DNA of 64,000 bases from Microlunatus endophyticus (GTDB lineage: Bacteria > Actinomycetota > Actinomycetes > Propionibacteriales > Propionibacteriaceae): assembly GCF_014646195.1 (NCBI RefSeq), contig NZ_BMMZ01000002.1:310001-374000 (forward strand), written 5' to 3'. Below are positions 26,020 through 35,165 of the stretch, in pieces. The notes under the pieces are model-generated. The model did no database searches. It was not told the DNA's origin and saw only the letters and a list, made by a program, of their open reading frames with translations. How positions within the stretch are numbered: the stretch's first letter is position 1; every line of letters begins with the position of its first letter. Made by a program: the position numbers and the translations under genes.

Positions 26020-26500
26020 GGCGGGTTCCCGGCATGCGCCCGGTGAGCAGCTGTCGAGCCAGAGCTGTCAGCGGCAGTCGGTGCAGGTTCGTCGGATCCG
26101 CGCGCCGCCTTTGCAGTTCCTCGGTGGCGATGCCGAGTTCGTCCTGCAGTTGCTGCTTGGTGGCGGTCAAGCCGTCGTCCGTCGAGCCGGGATCCATCGT
26201 TGCAGCATCCACCGGCTCGGCGGACTCGACGGGACCCTCGACTTCGGTACGCAGCACCGCCAGCGGTACTTGTGCCGCAACGTCGAGGTCCAGCAGAGGG
26301 TCGGTCTCCGGGCTTCCAGCATGGCGCGACGACGCTGCGGTGGCGACCGCGCGAATCGCCGCATCGGAACGGGACCGGGCGAGCCGCGACGACGCCAGCC
26401 GGCGTTCCGTGAGCCGCAGCCGCACAGCCGAGGCGAACGCGTCCGCCAAGGGATCGACGGAGCGCTCGGCACTCTCCGGTCCTTCTGCAACAGAATTCAT
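26012..26500 (-). CDS. Uncharacterised 162-aa protein upstream of the sulfotransferase-like gene
   Basis: I do not recognise a family. It is Ala/Arg/Glu-rich and predicted mostly helical (R-L-T-E-R-R-L-A-S-S-R-L-A-R-S-R, later T-A-T-K-Q-Q-L-Q-D-E-L-G-I-A-T-E-E-L-Q-R-R), with no signal peptide, membrane segment or Cys. The gene looks real: a TACGAT -10 lies exactly 7 nt before ATG 26500, and its 3' end overlaps the next start by 8 bp. Its Arg-rich helices resemble the C-terminal tail of the coupled sulfotransferase-like protein, so it may be a partner or scaffold; that is inference. Confidence 0.6.
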   Translation of the reverse strand: MNSVAEGPESAERSVDPLADAFASAVRLRLTERRLASSRLARSRSDAAIRAVATAASSRHAGSPETDPLLDLDVAAQVPLAVLRTEVEGPVESAEPVDAATMDPGSTDDGLTATKQQLQDELGIATEELQRRRADPTNLHRLPLTALARQLLTGRMPGTRRG

Positions 26501-26507
26501 CGCGGTG

Positions 26508-26513
26508 ATCGTA
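26508..26513 (-). promoter_or_regulatory. -10 element TACGAT of the 162-aa gene
   Basis: TACGAT on the minus strand precedes ATG 26500 by 7 nt, without SD. It marks the start of a two-gene transcript with the sulfotransferase-like gene. Confidence 0.5.
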
Positions 26514-26612
26514 CTCGGCCATCATGTGCGGCACGCTTCGCCGGACGGAGGTGGACGAATCAGCAGTGGCTGTCCCGGAAGACGGGATGCCGCCGCGGCC
26601 GCGGCGACTGCG

Positions 26613-29600
26613 TCATTCCCTGGATTCGCCGAAGAATCTCTCAACCACCCGCTCGGCAGCGTGCCCGTCCTGCAAGTACTGGTACTTGGCATGAAAGGCG
26701 GCTAGTTGCTCCCGATAGCCGGCTGCCAGTCCGTCAAGATCACGCAGTGCGGCGATCACCTCGTCGGCAGTCTCCGCCAACGGGCCCGGAGCGGTGTCGG
26801 TGAAGTCGTACAGGAATCCCCGGACACCACCGGTGTAGTCGGCCAGATCCGGCACCAGGAAGACCATCGGACGTCCGGTCAGCGCGAAATCGAAGCGCAG
26901 GCTCGAGTAGTCCAGCACCGCCGCGTCGGCAGCGACGATCAGGTCGTTGATCTCCGGATACTCGGTCAGATCGATGATCCGGGTGGTACGACGCTCGACC
27001 CGGCGCGCTTTCGAGGTAAACCGGTGGCCGCGCAGCAGCAGTACGTAGTCGTCGCCGAGTTCCGCGCTCGCGGATGCCACATCGAGGTTGTCCACCATGG
27101 CGGCCGACTGATAGCTGCTGGCCAGATGATCACGCCAGGTCGGCGCGTACAGGATCGCCTTCTGATCATCACGGATCCCGAGCAGGTCGCGGACTAACTG
27201 GCGGCGCTCCCGGGCACTCGGGAGCACCAGCGCGTCGTCGCGCGGGTAGCCCTGGTTGTGGATCGGACCCTGGTAGGCGTACTCCTCGCGGTAGTAGCGA
27301 TCCATCTCCGGTGCCGGTGTCAGGATCAGGTCCCACCCGGCCATGGTCCGCGCGAGCTCGGCCTGCAACCGGCGCGGGGTGAATTCCTTGGCCCGCCACA
27401 TCCGCAATCCCATCGACTTCGCCGGGTAGCCGTGGAAGGTCTGCAGGAACTGCTGGCCGGGTCGTTTGCGCCACCAGCGGGGGAAGTCGACATTCTGCAC
27501 CAGATAGCCGGCCGTACTCAGCACCCGGTACCACTCGGCGCTGTTGATCAGCACCTTCTCAGCACCGTCTGGCACCGGGGTCCGTAGATCCGCGACGCCC
27601 CAGACCGCGCGCGCCCCAGGCCGGCTGCGAAGCAGCTCCTCCTGGATGGCCACGCCGCTGTCGGTCGGCTGCGACCCGTCGTAGCTGGCGAAGTACGCCA
27701 GTTGTTGGTCGATCGGGCCCAGACCATCCAGACAGGCCTGCTGCAACCGCTGCTGTTGGTAGGCGCCCGCGTGCTCCAACGGAATCGGGGCTGCCAGGGT
27801 GAAGCCGATCGTGCCGCCGCGGCGGAGTAGCCGCCCCAGCCGGACCACGTCGTTGAACTGGAATCCCGCCAGCGCGCCGACCCACTCCGGGCTCGCCCAG
27901 ACTCGCGCCGGAGCCGGCGGCCGCGGCGTCGTGCTCCCGTCGGAGGACGGATCGACGCTGCCCGGGCCGGCGTCCTCACCGGCCCGCTGGACGGTCAACC
28001 TGTACTCCCCGCGCGGCACACCGACCTCGCCCAGTCCCCAGGGATCCCAGTAGAGCGGTACGTCGAAGCTGAAATCACCGGAGCCGATCAGGTAACTGGT
28101 CTGGTGGCGCGGCCCCTTCACCACGATCTCCAGGTCCTGCGGTGGTGTCGCCCCGATCCAGTGCCCGCGCACCCGGACCGCCCGCGGTCGAAGCTCGACC
28201 GAGTCCAGCAGGACCACCTGCGACGTCTCGACCAGCATCGCGTTGCCCCATTCGCTGCGGGCAGCGACCACATCGCCCTCACCCTCCCCCAGCCACGGAC
28301 CCGGATCCTGGCGCTCGGACGGGCTTCCCTGGGGCGCGTGCGCGGACCCGGGCCAGGCGATCGGATAGCTCACCCGGTCGCTGCCGATGGCCCGCAACTG
28401 CCAGATCGGCGAGTTGCCGGCGGGATGCTCCGGCAGTACCAGCTCGGCGACCGAGTCGGTGACCGCGGCCTGGGTTCGTACGCTGCCACAGCGCGCGGTG
28501 ACAGCGGTCACCTCGACCCCGGGCAGGCTGCCCGGCCGGGGCCCGACGGTCAGCCGTGCCGAACGACCCCGGACCGAGACCGCGCCGAGTCCGATCGGCT
28601 CACAGTCCCTGACCTGGATGAGCAGTCGACGCTGCCGCTCAGCGAGCGTGACGGCGGTACCGGACCGAGTGTTGTGCACCGGGCCATAGCGAGTGCCCAG
28701 CAGGAAGGCCGAGCCCCGCCGGTCGACCGTGATCTCCTCAGTGCTGCGGATGAGGCCGTCGACCTCAATCGTCGTCTCCAGGTGCCAGCTCCCCTGGAGC
28801 AGCGCAGCCCGGTCGATGGTGACCGTGCAGCCGCCGGCCCGGTAGTCCTGGTACCGATGGCTGACCGTCAGATTGGCCTGATCGTCGAACCGAGCACGGA
28901 CCGGCAGCTCGATCGGTTCGGGCTCGCTCGGTTCGGGCTCGATCGGTTCGGGACTGTCGCCGACACCGTCGACATCGCCGGCACTGTCGACATCGCCGGG
29001 GACTAGCCGAGCGGTGATCGTCGGCTGTCTGCCGGCCAGGTCGACCAACTCCATCCGTACCAGCAGGTCGAGCTCCAACTGATCGCCGGGACCGGAGCGC
29101 ACCGACCGCAAGTGCGCGCGTGCCGGCGTCTCGGATTCCGCCAGCACGTACGCCTCCCGGTCGACGACCAGACCCGGACCGTCGGTCACCGGCTCGTCGA
29201 AATACGGCAGTCGTGCGTAGATCCGGCCGGACTCGATCGTGGTCGCGACGTTGTCGCGTTCGAACCAGCGGGCGGCGACGAATTCCTCCAGCAACCCGCG
29301 CCGATCATTGATCAGCAGCTCGAGCTTGACCCGCGGCTCGGCGCGCAGCCGGTTCCAGACCCGCGCCTCGACCCCTTCCCGCAAGGCGACGATGCCGTCG
29401 CGGAGTTGGCGCCAATGCTCGGCGGAGATCCGCTCGACATCGCCAAGGAAGGTCTGCACCTGGTTCTCGCAGACTCCGACCAGCCAGGTCTCGTAGAGCC
29501 GGTCGCCCAGCCGCCGCAACCGCTGCCCGACAGCAGACGTGTCGGTCAGCCAGTCCGACAGGTCGGCCGTCGAGTCGTACATCTGCTCGACCGGCAGTGC

Positions 29601-30398
29601 GTCACCCCGGGAACGTTCGGTGTAGGTCGAGGCAGTGATGACGTCGAAGGAGGTCGCCTTCTCGAATCCTTGCAACACCAGCAGAGTCTCGCCCTCGGCA
29701 CCACTGAACGACAGCCGCGCGCGCCGCCAGAAGCCGGTCGCGAACATCCGATTCCCCAGCGACATCTCGGTGATCGCGGCCGGGAAGTCCGCCAGCGTCG
29801 TGTGCAGCCGCTCGCTGTCGTGGACCACATCGCGGCGCGGCAGGGCCGAGGGCAGCAGTGACGGTGGCGATGTCATCCGGCCGATCACGAAATCGGACCC
29901 GCTGCGGTGCAGCGCATCGAACGCTTCCGCGACCGCGCGGGGAGGCAGCGTGTCGTGTCCCCGCAGAAAGCACAGCAGCCGGCCCTTGGCCAATCGAGCG
30001 CCCCGGTCCCGGGCCGCGGCCAGCGTCGGGCTGCTACCGCGGACCAGCCGGACCCGGTGATCAGCCGCCAGCCATCCCTTCAGGGCTGTCGGCAGCCGAT
30101 CCGCGGCGCCGTAGGCCAGCACCAGGATCTCCAGGCTCGGATGGGTTTGGTCGACGGCCGACCGGATCGCCGCGTCCAGATACTCCAGGTCGTCGTCGGA
30201 GGCACTGAGCACGATTGTGACCAGTGATCGTCCGAAGCGGTCTCCGGCGAGATTGCGGGCCACATCCCTGGCAGCCCGCCGGACGACCGCGGGTGACCGG
30301 CCGTCGATCACCTTCAGTGTCCGGCCGAGTCCGCGTCGGGTCACGGTCACGGCGCGCCGGCCCCGATCGACCGATCGGGCCGACCTCGGCCGGCTCAC
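26613..30398 (-). CDS. Glycosyltransferase-2-like / TagF-type polyol-phosphate transferase fusion (1261 aa)
   Basis: The N-terminal ~60-280 residues have the GT2 (GT-A) fold pattern (L-V-T-I-V-L-S-A-S-D-D-D), then a beta-rich middle region (about 380-880), then a CDP-glycerol glycerophosphotransferase (TagF/TarF) domain: F-L-Q-T-F-H-G-Y-P-A-K (His about 989), A-P-T-W-R-D-H, L-R-G-H-R-F (His about 1125), V-L-D-Y-S-S (about 1162-1166). It would transfer polyol-phosphate units to a wall polymer at the inner membrane face. The GT2 part lacks the usual D-D-G-S and D-x-D motifs (it reads F-L-R-G-H-D), so that half may be inactive. GTG 30398 overlaps the upstream gene's TGA (GTGA). Confidence 0.88.
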   Translation of the reverse strand: MSRPRSARSVDRGRRAVTVTRRGLGRTLKVIDGRSPAVVRRAARDVARNLAGDRFGRSLVTIVLSASDDDLEYLDAAIRSAVDQTHPSLEILVLAYGAADRLPTALKGWLAADHRVRLVRGSSPTLAAARDRGARLAKGRLLCFLRGHDTLPPRAVAEAFDALHRSGSDFVIGRMTSPPSLLPSALPRRDVVHDSERLHTTLADFPAAITEMSLGNRMFATGFWRRARLSFSGAEGETLLVLQGFEKATSFDVITASTYTERSRGDALPVEQMYDSTADLSDWLTDTSAVGQRLRRLGDRLYETWLVGVCENQVQTFLGDVERISAEHWRQLRDGIVALREGVEARVWNRLRAEPRVKLELLINDRRGLLEEFVAARWFERDNVATTIESGRIYARLPYFDEPVTDGPGLVVDREAYVLAESETPARAHLRSVRSGPGDQLELDLLVRMELVDLAGRQPTITARLVPGDVDSAGDVDGVGDSPEPIEPEPSEPEPIELPVRARFDDQANLTVSHRYQDYRAGGCTVTIDRAALLQGSWHLETTIEVDGLIRSTEEITVDRRGSAFLLGTRYGPVHNTRSGTAVTLAERQRRLLIQVRDCEPIGLGAVSVRGRSARLTVGPRPGSLPGVEVTAVTARCGSVRTQAAVTDSVAELVLPEHPAGNSPIWQLRAIGSDRVSYPIAWPGSAHAPQGSPSERQDPGPWLGEGEGDVVAARSEWGNAMLVETSQVVLLDSVELRPRAVRVRGHWIGATPPQDLEIVVKGPRHQTSYLIGSGDFSFDVPLYWDPWGLGEVGVPRGEYRLTVQRAGEDAGPGSVDPSSDGSTTPRPPAPARVWASPEWVGALAGFQFNDVVRLGRLLRRGGTIGFTLAAPIPLEHAGAYQQQRLQQACLDGLGPIDQQLAYFASYDGSQPTDSGVAIQEELLRSRPGARAVWGVADLRTPVPDGAEKVLINSAEWYRVLSTAGYLVQNVDFPRWWRKRPGQQFLQTFHGYPAKSMGLRMWRAKEFTPRRLQAELARTMAGWDLILTPAPEMDRYYREEYAYQGPIHNQGYPRDDALVLPSARERRQLVRDLLGIRDDQKAILYAPTWRDHLASSYQSAAMVDNLDVASASAELGDDYVLLLRGHRFTSKARRVERRTTRIIDLTEYPEINDLIVAADAAVLDYSSLRFDFALTGRPMVFLVPDLADYTGGVRGFLYDFTDTAPGPLAETADEVIAALRDLDGLAAGYREQLAAFHAKYQYLQDGHAAERVVERFFGESRE

Positions 30399-32194
30399 CC
30401 GCGCTCCATCGCGGCCGCGGTGTCGCGTACGAAGACGCCCTCGCGGTCGAAGTCGAAGCTGAATGCGGACTGGTAGCCGCCGGACGCGAAGTGGTCACCG
30501 CGCCACTCGGCCTCGGACCGGCACCAGGCCACATTGATTGCATGACCGAACACTCCGGCGATCAACCACTCGTTGCGGCCGGTGTACGACTCGGAGGTAA
30601 CCAGGATCACCTGCTTCGGCTCGGGGGTGAACATCAGGTGGAACATGCCGCTGCCGGCGAAGCCGGCGATCGCGTCCGCTTGCCGGAACATGCGGATCTG
30701 GTCGGGAAGCGGATGGTCCTCGGGATAGACCAGGGTGAAGCCCAGCGACTCGAACAGCTGCTCGACGTCGGTTGCGTTGCGGCACGACCGCTTCTTGATC
30801 CGCCGCGCGATGAAGATCCGGTCGGGCGAGGCGCCCAGCTCGGACTGTGCGGCCAGATCGTCACCGACGCGACGCCAGATCTCGCCGATCCCGGGGTGCA
30901 CGTAGTACGGATTGGACAGCATCGGCGTCGCAGCGACGAGACGCTCGACACGGACGGGCTCACGGGCGAACACAATGTCGTCCCGGTCGATGCCGGCTGC
31001 GCCGAGCAGCCGTACCTCCCAGTCGGACAGCTGCCGGCGCCGGTTGGCGTGCAGGATCGCCTTCAGCGACGGGTCGGCGGCCTTGGCCTCGTCCCAGGCC
31101 CAGAGCCGGGCGAGGACCTCCGTGGTCATGTGCCCGAAGTGTCCCCGGACCTCGTCGTCGAGGTAGAAGTACGAGCCGGGCAGCGTACGGACCGATTCCG
31201 GGCCCGGATCATCGGCGAACTCGGGCACTGCTGTCGCGTCGGCGAAATCGCGGGCGATCTCGCGCATGAAGGGGTTTCGGAGCCGTCCCACCGGCCAGTG
31301 CCGGTAGCTGTCGGGAAGGATGATGGAGCCGATCGTCGCGATCTGGCCCGGAATCGTCAGCACCCCCTGGTACTCGCGCAGCGCCAGCGCCGGAGCCTGC
31401 TCCAGGGATCTGACCGAAAGCAGGTGGTCGTAGTCGCTCATCCGCAGGCTCGGAGGCTGCGGAACCGGAGCGCCCGGCCGGCGGGCGAGGACGCGGCCGA
31501 GATCGGGGCGCTGGTCGAGCAGGTCGTCGATCTGCTCCTCGCGGATCTTCGCCTGTGCCGCAACGCCGGCCACCAGGACCAGGTAGTCCCGTCCGAGCTT
31601 CAGCTCCCGGACCGCCTGACCGAACCGCGCCCGGTCCGTACGGCCCCACTGGGGATCCCCAGGTCCCTGCTCTGTGCCGTACTGACCGGCCACATCGGCC
31701 AGCACCGCGCCGAGTTGCTTGCGCAGAGCCTCGGCACCGTTGCCGCGGCCGAGTTTGCGGACCAGGACCACCCCGCCCGGACGGACGCAGTAGATGTAGC
31801 GCCGGACGCGCGGCAACCTGTCCGGCACCGTGCTGTCGTCGATGATCAGATCGCACGGCCCGATCGCGGCCAGCGCGACGTGCAGCTGTGCATCCGAGAG
31901 ACCGGCTCCGACGTCGTGCACTGTGGCCTGCGGCCGACCTGCGAGCACCGTCTCACGGAGCCGTTGCAGCGGGCGATGGGCGATAATCACCACCACTGGA
32001 TCCGCGATCTGCTTCAGCTGATTGGACAGCACCTCCTCGACCGTCCGCATCCGGGTGACCGGCGGCCTCGAACCCTGTGCGGCCAGCGGGGCTGCCACTG
32101 ACCGCAACCGACGGCGGGCAGGACCGGGGATCCGGGCGGCGAGCGGCTTGGTCCACCCGGCCACAGCTCTGCGTACTGCCGTAAGTCGTGCCAT
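30395..32194 (-). CDS. GT61-like glycosyltransferase (DUF563) with N-terminal extension
   Basis: This 599-residue protein has a C-terminal half with the GT61 pattern: I-F-I-A-R-R-I-K-K-R-S-C-R-N, L-F-E-S-L-G-F-T-L-V-Y-P-E, P-L-P-D-Q-I-R-M-F-R-Q-A-D-A-I-A-G-F-A-G-S-G-M-F-H-L. The N-terminal ~220 residues resemble a Rossmann-type region (H-D-V-G-A-G-L-S, C-D-L-I-I-D-D-S, V-R-P-G-G-V-V-L-V-R-K) reminiscent of methyltransferases but without clear catalytic residues. It is first in a coupled pair with the GT2/TagF fusion, so both should modify the same polymer. Confidence 0.78.
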   Translation of the reverse strand: MARLTAVRRAVAGWTKPLAARIPGPARRRLRSVAAPLAAQGSRPPVTRMRTVEEVLSNQLKQIADPVVVIIAHRPLQRLRETVLAGRPQATVHDVGAGLSDAQLHVALAAIGPCDLIIDDSTVPDRLPRVRRYIYCVRPGGVVLVRKLGRGNGAEALRKQLGAVLADVAGQYGTEQGPGDPQWGRTDRARFGQAVRELKLGRDYLVLVAGVAAQAKIREEQIDDLLDQRPDLGRVLARRPGAPVPQPPSLRMSDYDHLLSVRSLEQAPALALREYQGVLTIPGQIATIGSIILPDSYRHWPVGRLRNPFMREIARDFADATAVPEFADDPGPESVRTLPGSYFYLDDEVRGHFGHMTTEVLARLWAWDEAKAADPSLKAILHANRRRQLSDWEVRLLGAAGIDRDDIVFAREPVRVERLVAATPMLSNPYYVHPGIGEIWRRVGDDLAAQSELGASPDRIFIARRIKKRSCRNATDVEQLFESLGFTLVYPEDHPLPDQIRMFRQADAIAGFAGSGMFHLMFTPEPKQVILVTSESYTGRNEWLIAGVFGHAINVAWCRSEAEWRGDHFASGGYQSAFSFDFDREGVFVRDTAAAMERG

Positions 32195-32298
32195 AGCTCG
32201 CTAACGATATGTCACGCGGAGCCAACTGTCGTCGGTCTCAGGTTCCTCGGGGGTTCGCCCTTCAGGTTGCTCAGGCAACACCTAGGCGACACCCAGAT

Positions 32299-33321
32299 TC
32301 AGGAAGCGCGACGCTGCTGAGCGGCGCCGACGGCCAGCTCCAGGTCGGAGCGACTCATCGAGGACCGGCCGGCGATCTTCAACTCCTGGGCCAGGTCGTA
32401 CAACTCCGATTTCGACAGCTCGGACAGATCCTGCCCTTGCTGGAGGGCCCGGCCGCTCTTGGCCGTGCCTGCACTCCTCCTGGCAGCGATCTTCGTGCTT
32501 GCGCGCTTCTTGCCGGCCCGGATCTTGCTCGTCCCCTTGTTCTTCGCACGGGCGCGCTCGACAGAGGCGCGCAGAGCAGCAGTCAGGTCGACCACGGTCG
32601 ACTCCGGCTCCTCTTCGTCCACCTCGAACTTCTCGTCGCGACCCTTGGCCTCGACCAGGGCGTTGACCCGCTCGGTGTAGCTGTCGTGGTAGCGCTTCGG
32701 GTCCCAGCCCGAGCTCATCGATTCGATCAGATTGGTTGCCATCTCAAGATCCTGCTTACGCAGTGACCGATGGTCCGGCCGGTCGTTGATCACCTGGTCG
32801 AGATCGCGGACCTCGTCGGCGAAGTACATCGTCTCCAAGATCATTGCGCCTTGGTACGGCCTGATCACCGCGAGATATTCCTTGTTCCGCAGCACAAAGG
32901 AGGCGACGGCAGCCCGACCGGACTTCTCGATGGCGGCGCTGAGCAGAGCGTACGGCTTGCGGGCATTCTCGTCACGCGGGCTGAGGAAGTAGCTCTTCTG
33001 GAAGTAGACCGGATCGATCTGCGCCAACTCGACGAAGTCCAGGATCTCGATCGCCTTGGTCCGCTGTGGTTCGACCTCTTCGAGCTCCTCGTCGGTCAGG
33101 ACGACATACTCCCCGTCCGGCAGCTCGGCACCCTTGACGATGTCGTTGTAGTCGACCTCGTCGCCGGAGTCCTGGTTGACCCGTCGGTAGCGAATCCGCG
33201 AATTCGTCCCCCGTTCGAACTGATGGAAGCGGACCTCGTGTTCCTGGGTCGCCGGATAAAGCCCGATCGGGACGCTGACCAGTCCGAACGACAGGGCGCC
33301 GGTCCATACCGCTCGTGCCAT
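32299..33321 (-). CDS. ku: Ku protein, non-homologous end joining
   Basis: This 340-residue bacterial Ku homodimer subunit binds DNA ends and recruits LigD. The core begins A-R-A-V-W-T-G-A-L-S-F-G-L-V-S-V-P-I and includes Y-F-Q-K-S-Y-F-L and L-R-N-K-E-Y-L-A-V-I-R-P. The C-terminus has a Lys/Arg/Ala-rich stretch (about 265-305) and a short Rho-N/SAP-like segment (L-S-E-L-S-K-S-E-L-Y-D-L-A). ATG 33321 has GGAG 5-6 nt upstream, so the longer frame from 33348 is rejected. No ligD is in the window. Confidence 0.96.
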   Translation of the reverse strand: MARAVWTGALSFGLVSVPIGLYPATQEHEVRFHQFERGTNSRIRYRRVNQDSGDEVDYNDIVKGAELPDGEYVVLTDEELEEVEPQRTKAIEILDFVELAQIDPVYFQKSYFLSPRDENARKPYALLSAAIEKSGRAAVASFVLRNKEYLAVIRPYQGAMILETMYFADEVRDLDQVINDRPDHRSLRKQDLEMATNLIESMSSGWDPKRYHDSYTERVNALVEAKGRDEKFEVDEEEPESTVVDLTAALRASVERARAKNKGTSKIRAGKKRASTKIAARRSAGTAKSGRALQQGQDLSELSKSELYDLAQELKIAGRSSMSRSDLELAVGAAQQRRAS

Positions 33322-33391
33322 CGTGCTCCTTCCCCAGGCTTCCGGCACTCAGCCATTACCCAGCGGCGCACCACAGAAAAGCGCAACAGAA

Positions 33392-33420
33392 AGCCCGCGG
33401 CGACATGGTCACCGCGGGCT
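33392..33420 (-). terminator. Terminator after mscL
   Basis: A perfect 9-bp stem (AGCCCGCGG 33392-33400 / CCGCGGGCT 33412-33420) is followed on the minus strand by CTTTCTGTTG. It lies 32 nt past the mscL stop and before ku. Confidence 0.75.
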
Positions 33421-33452
33421 CCACGGTGGGATCAGGTCGGGGTCGCAGAAGC

Positions 33453-33887
33453 TCAGGCGGCAGCCGCAGGCAGGTCCGAGGTGCAGTACTTGCACTTGGT
33501 CGCGCCGACTGGGAGGTCATCCGACAGGCAGGCCGGGCAGGTCTGGGCCGGTGCCGGATCGCCGAACACGGTGATCCCCCGACGGGCCTGGATGTGCTTG
33601 TACGGAACGACGATCACGAAGTAGACGACCGCCATGAAGATCAGGAAGTAGATGATCGCCGAGATCAGCGAGCCCAGGTCGATGAAGGTCGCCTTGGCTC
33701 CGGGGGCACCGAGCTGGATACCCAGACCCTGGGTGTCCGGGCTCGCGCCCTGCGCCCGCGCGACGATCGGCAGGATGATGCTGTCGGTGAACGCCTTGAT
33801 CAAGGTACTGAAGGCGGTGGCAACGACCAGGCCGACGGCGATGACGATCACATCACCGCGCATCAAGAAGTTTTTGAAGCCCCTCAT
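33453..33887 (-). CDS. mscL: Large-conductance mechanosensitive channel with C-terminal zinc ribbon
   Basis: This 144-residue channel subunit has the N-terminal helix M-R-G-F-K-N-F-L-M-R-G-D-V-I-V-I-A-V-G, a gate helix A-V-G-L-V-V-A-T-A-F-S and a second membrane helix F-L-I-F-M-A-V-V-Y-F-V-I-V-V-P-Y. Unlike E. coli MscL it ends in a zinc-ribbon-like pair C-P-A-C ... C-K-Y-C. The extracellular loop is somewhat long. It releases osmolytes on hypo-osmotic shock. ATG 33887 has a strong AGGAGG upstream, which excludes the longer frame from 33920. Confidence 0.93.
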   Translation of the reverse strand: MRGFKNFLMRGDVIVIAVGLVVATAFSTLIKAFTDSIILPIVARAQGASPDTQGLGIQLGAPGAKATFIDLGSLISAIIYFLIFMAVVYFVIVVPYKHIQARRGITVFGDPAPAQTCPACLSDDLPVGATKCKYCTSDLPAAAA

Positions 33888-34051
33888 GACTCTCCTCCTG
33901 ACGTCTCGAGACGTCGTCACATAGCGGCCGAGTGGTAGCCGGGTTGGTTATACGACGCACGTACGCTATCGCGAGCTTCGGTCCACCCGACTGCGAATCG
34001 CCCCGCGAAACGCGGCTGGAAACGTCAATTTCAACTACCTCGGCCCCGACC

Positions 34052-34936
34052 TCACCGGATCCGGACGACCGGGAAGCTGCGGCTCGGGCTCGCGATCTCG
34101 TCCTGTGCCGCAACCAGCTGCAGTTCCCGGGCGCCCCGGGCCCGGGTGAGCGACAGCACCCCATAGGCGACCGCAGCCGTCTCGGCGAGAGCCTCGGCCG
34201 CCGCATCCCTGCCGTGCTGGAGCAGGCCGCCGAGGAACACCGCGGCGGTCAGGTCGCCCGCGCCGGTGAAGGTCTGCGGGATGAGGGGTGTGGTCACCCG
34301 CCAGCCGCCCGAGTGGTCGACCAGCACCATCGACACCGAGTCCAGGTCGTCCGGAGTGGTCACGCTGGTGACCAGCACCGCTCCCGGACCAAGATCACGG
34401 GCGGCTTCGGCGGCGGTCAGCACTTCATTCAGCGAGCCGGTCGGCAGGCCGGTCAGCAATCCCAGCTCGAACTGGTTGGGCGTGATCACATCCGCGGCCG
34501 GGACCACGGTCGAGGACATGAATTCGGGGATCGACGGGCGGACGTATATCCCACGGTCGACATCACCCAGCACCGGGTCGCAGCAGTAGATCGCGGCCGG
34601 ATTGCGGTCCTTGACCAGGCGTACGGCTTCCAGGATCGCCGCGCCGACGTCCTCGCCGCCCTGATAGCCCGACAAGACTGCGTCGCAGCTGCCGAGTACG
34701 CCGCGGTCGTCGATTCCGCGTACCACCTCGAGCACATCGGAGGCGGTCAGCATCGGGCCGCGCCAGGACTCGTAGCCGGTGTTGTTGGAGAAGTGCACCG
34801 TGTAGACCGGCCAGACCTCGATCCCACGGCGCATCAGCGGGAAGGTCGCCGCGCTGTTGCCCACATGACCGTACGCCACCGAGGACTGGATCGACAGGAT
34901 GCGGTGCGGTTCGGAGCTGGCCGGATCAGAGGTCAC
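34052..34936 (-). CDS. pdxY: Pyridoxal kinase (PdxY type)
   Basis: This 294-residue ribokinase-fold enzyme phosphorylates pyridoxal to PLP. It shows I-Q-S-S-V-A-Y-G-H-V-G-N-S-A-A at the N-terminus, Y-C-C-D-P-V-L-G-D, T-P-N-Q-F-E-L-G-L-L-T-G and the anion-hole/catalytic motif T-F-T-G-A-G-D-L-T-A-A-V-F. Start GTG 34936 follows TAAGAA by 6 nt. It is not clustered with other B6 genes here, although a PLP-binding MocR regulator and an aldolase occur in the window. Confidence 0.95.
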   Translation of the reverse strand: MTSDPASSEPHRILSIQSSVAYGHVGNSAATFPLMRRGIEVWPVYTVHFSNNTGYESWRGPMLTASDVLEVVRGIDDRGVLGSCDAVLSGYQGGEDVGAAILEAVRLVKDRNPAAIYCCDPVLGDVDRGIYVRPSIPEFMSSTVVPAADVITPNQFELGLLTGLPTGSLNEVLTAAEAARDLGPGAVLVTSVTTPDDLDSVSMVLVDHSGGWRVTTPLIPQTFTGAGDLTAAVFLGGLLQHGRDAAAEALAETAAVAYGVLSLTRARGARELQLVAAQDEIASPSRSFPVVRIR

Positions 34937-34942
34937 ATCGCA

Positions 34943-34948
34943 TTCTTA
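34943..34948 (-). promoter_or_regulatory. -10-like TAAGAA(T) of pdxY
   Basis: TAAGAA on the minus strand ends 6 nt before GTG 34936; no SD is present. Confidence 0.4.
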
Positions 34949-35040
34949 CGTTCCGGCCCGGTCGGACGCCCACCGGCCACCAGCCGAGCAGCAGCCGCCC
35001 AGTACCGGCAACCGCCCACTCGAGCGATCTGGTCGAGCTG

Positions 35041-35131
35041 ACCGACCCAGCTAACCGACCCAGCTAACCGACCCAGCTAACCGATCCAGCTGACCGATCC
35101 AGCTGACCGATCCAGCTGACCGATCGAGCTA
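35041..35131. repeat. 13-bp tandem array x7 upstream of the serine hydrolase gene
   Basis: Seven consecutive 13-bp units run from 35041. The first three read ACCGACCCAGCTA, the next three ACCGATCCAGCTG, and the last is diverged (ACCGATCGAGCT). Each unit contains AGCT. The array ends about 22 nt before the -10 of the serine hydrolase gene. Confidence 0.92.
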
Positions 35132-35153
35132 CCTGGTCCGGCGCAGCATCCGT

Positions 35154-35159
35154 CAGACT
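35154..35159 (+). promoter_or_regulatory. -10 element CAGACT of the serine hydrolase gene
   Basis: CAGACT is 6 nt before GTG 35166. The 13-bp array occupies the -35 region and upstream. Confidence 0.4.
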
Positions 35160-35165
35160 GTCCGC

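Noticed and set aside
35041..35131. Possible CRISPR array
   Set aside because: Units are contiguous 13-mers with no spacers and no cas genes are present.
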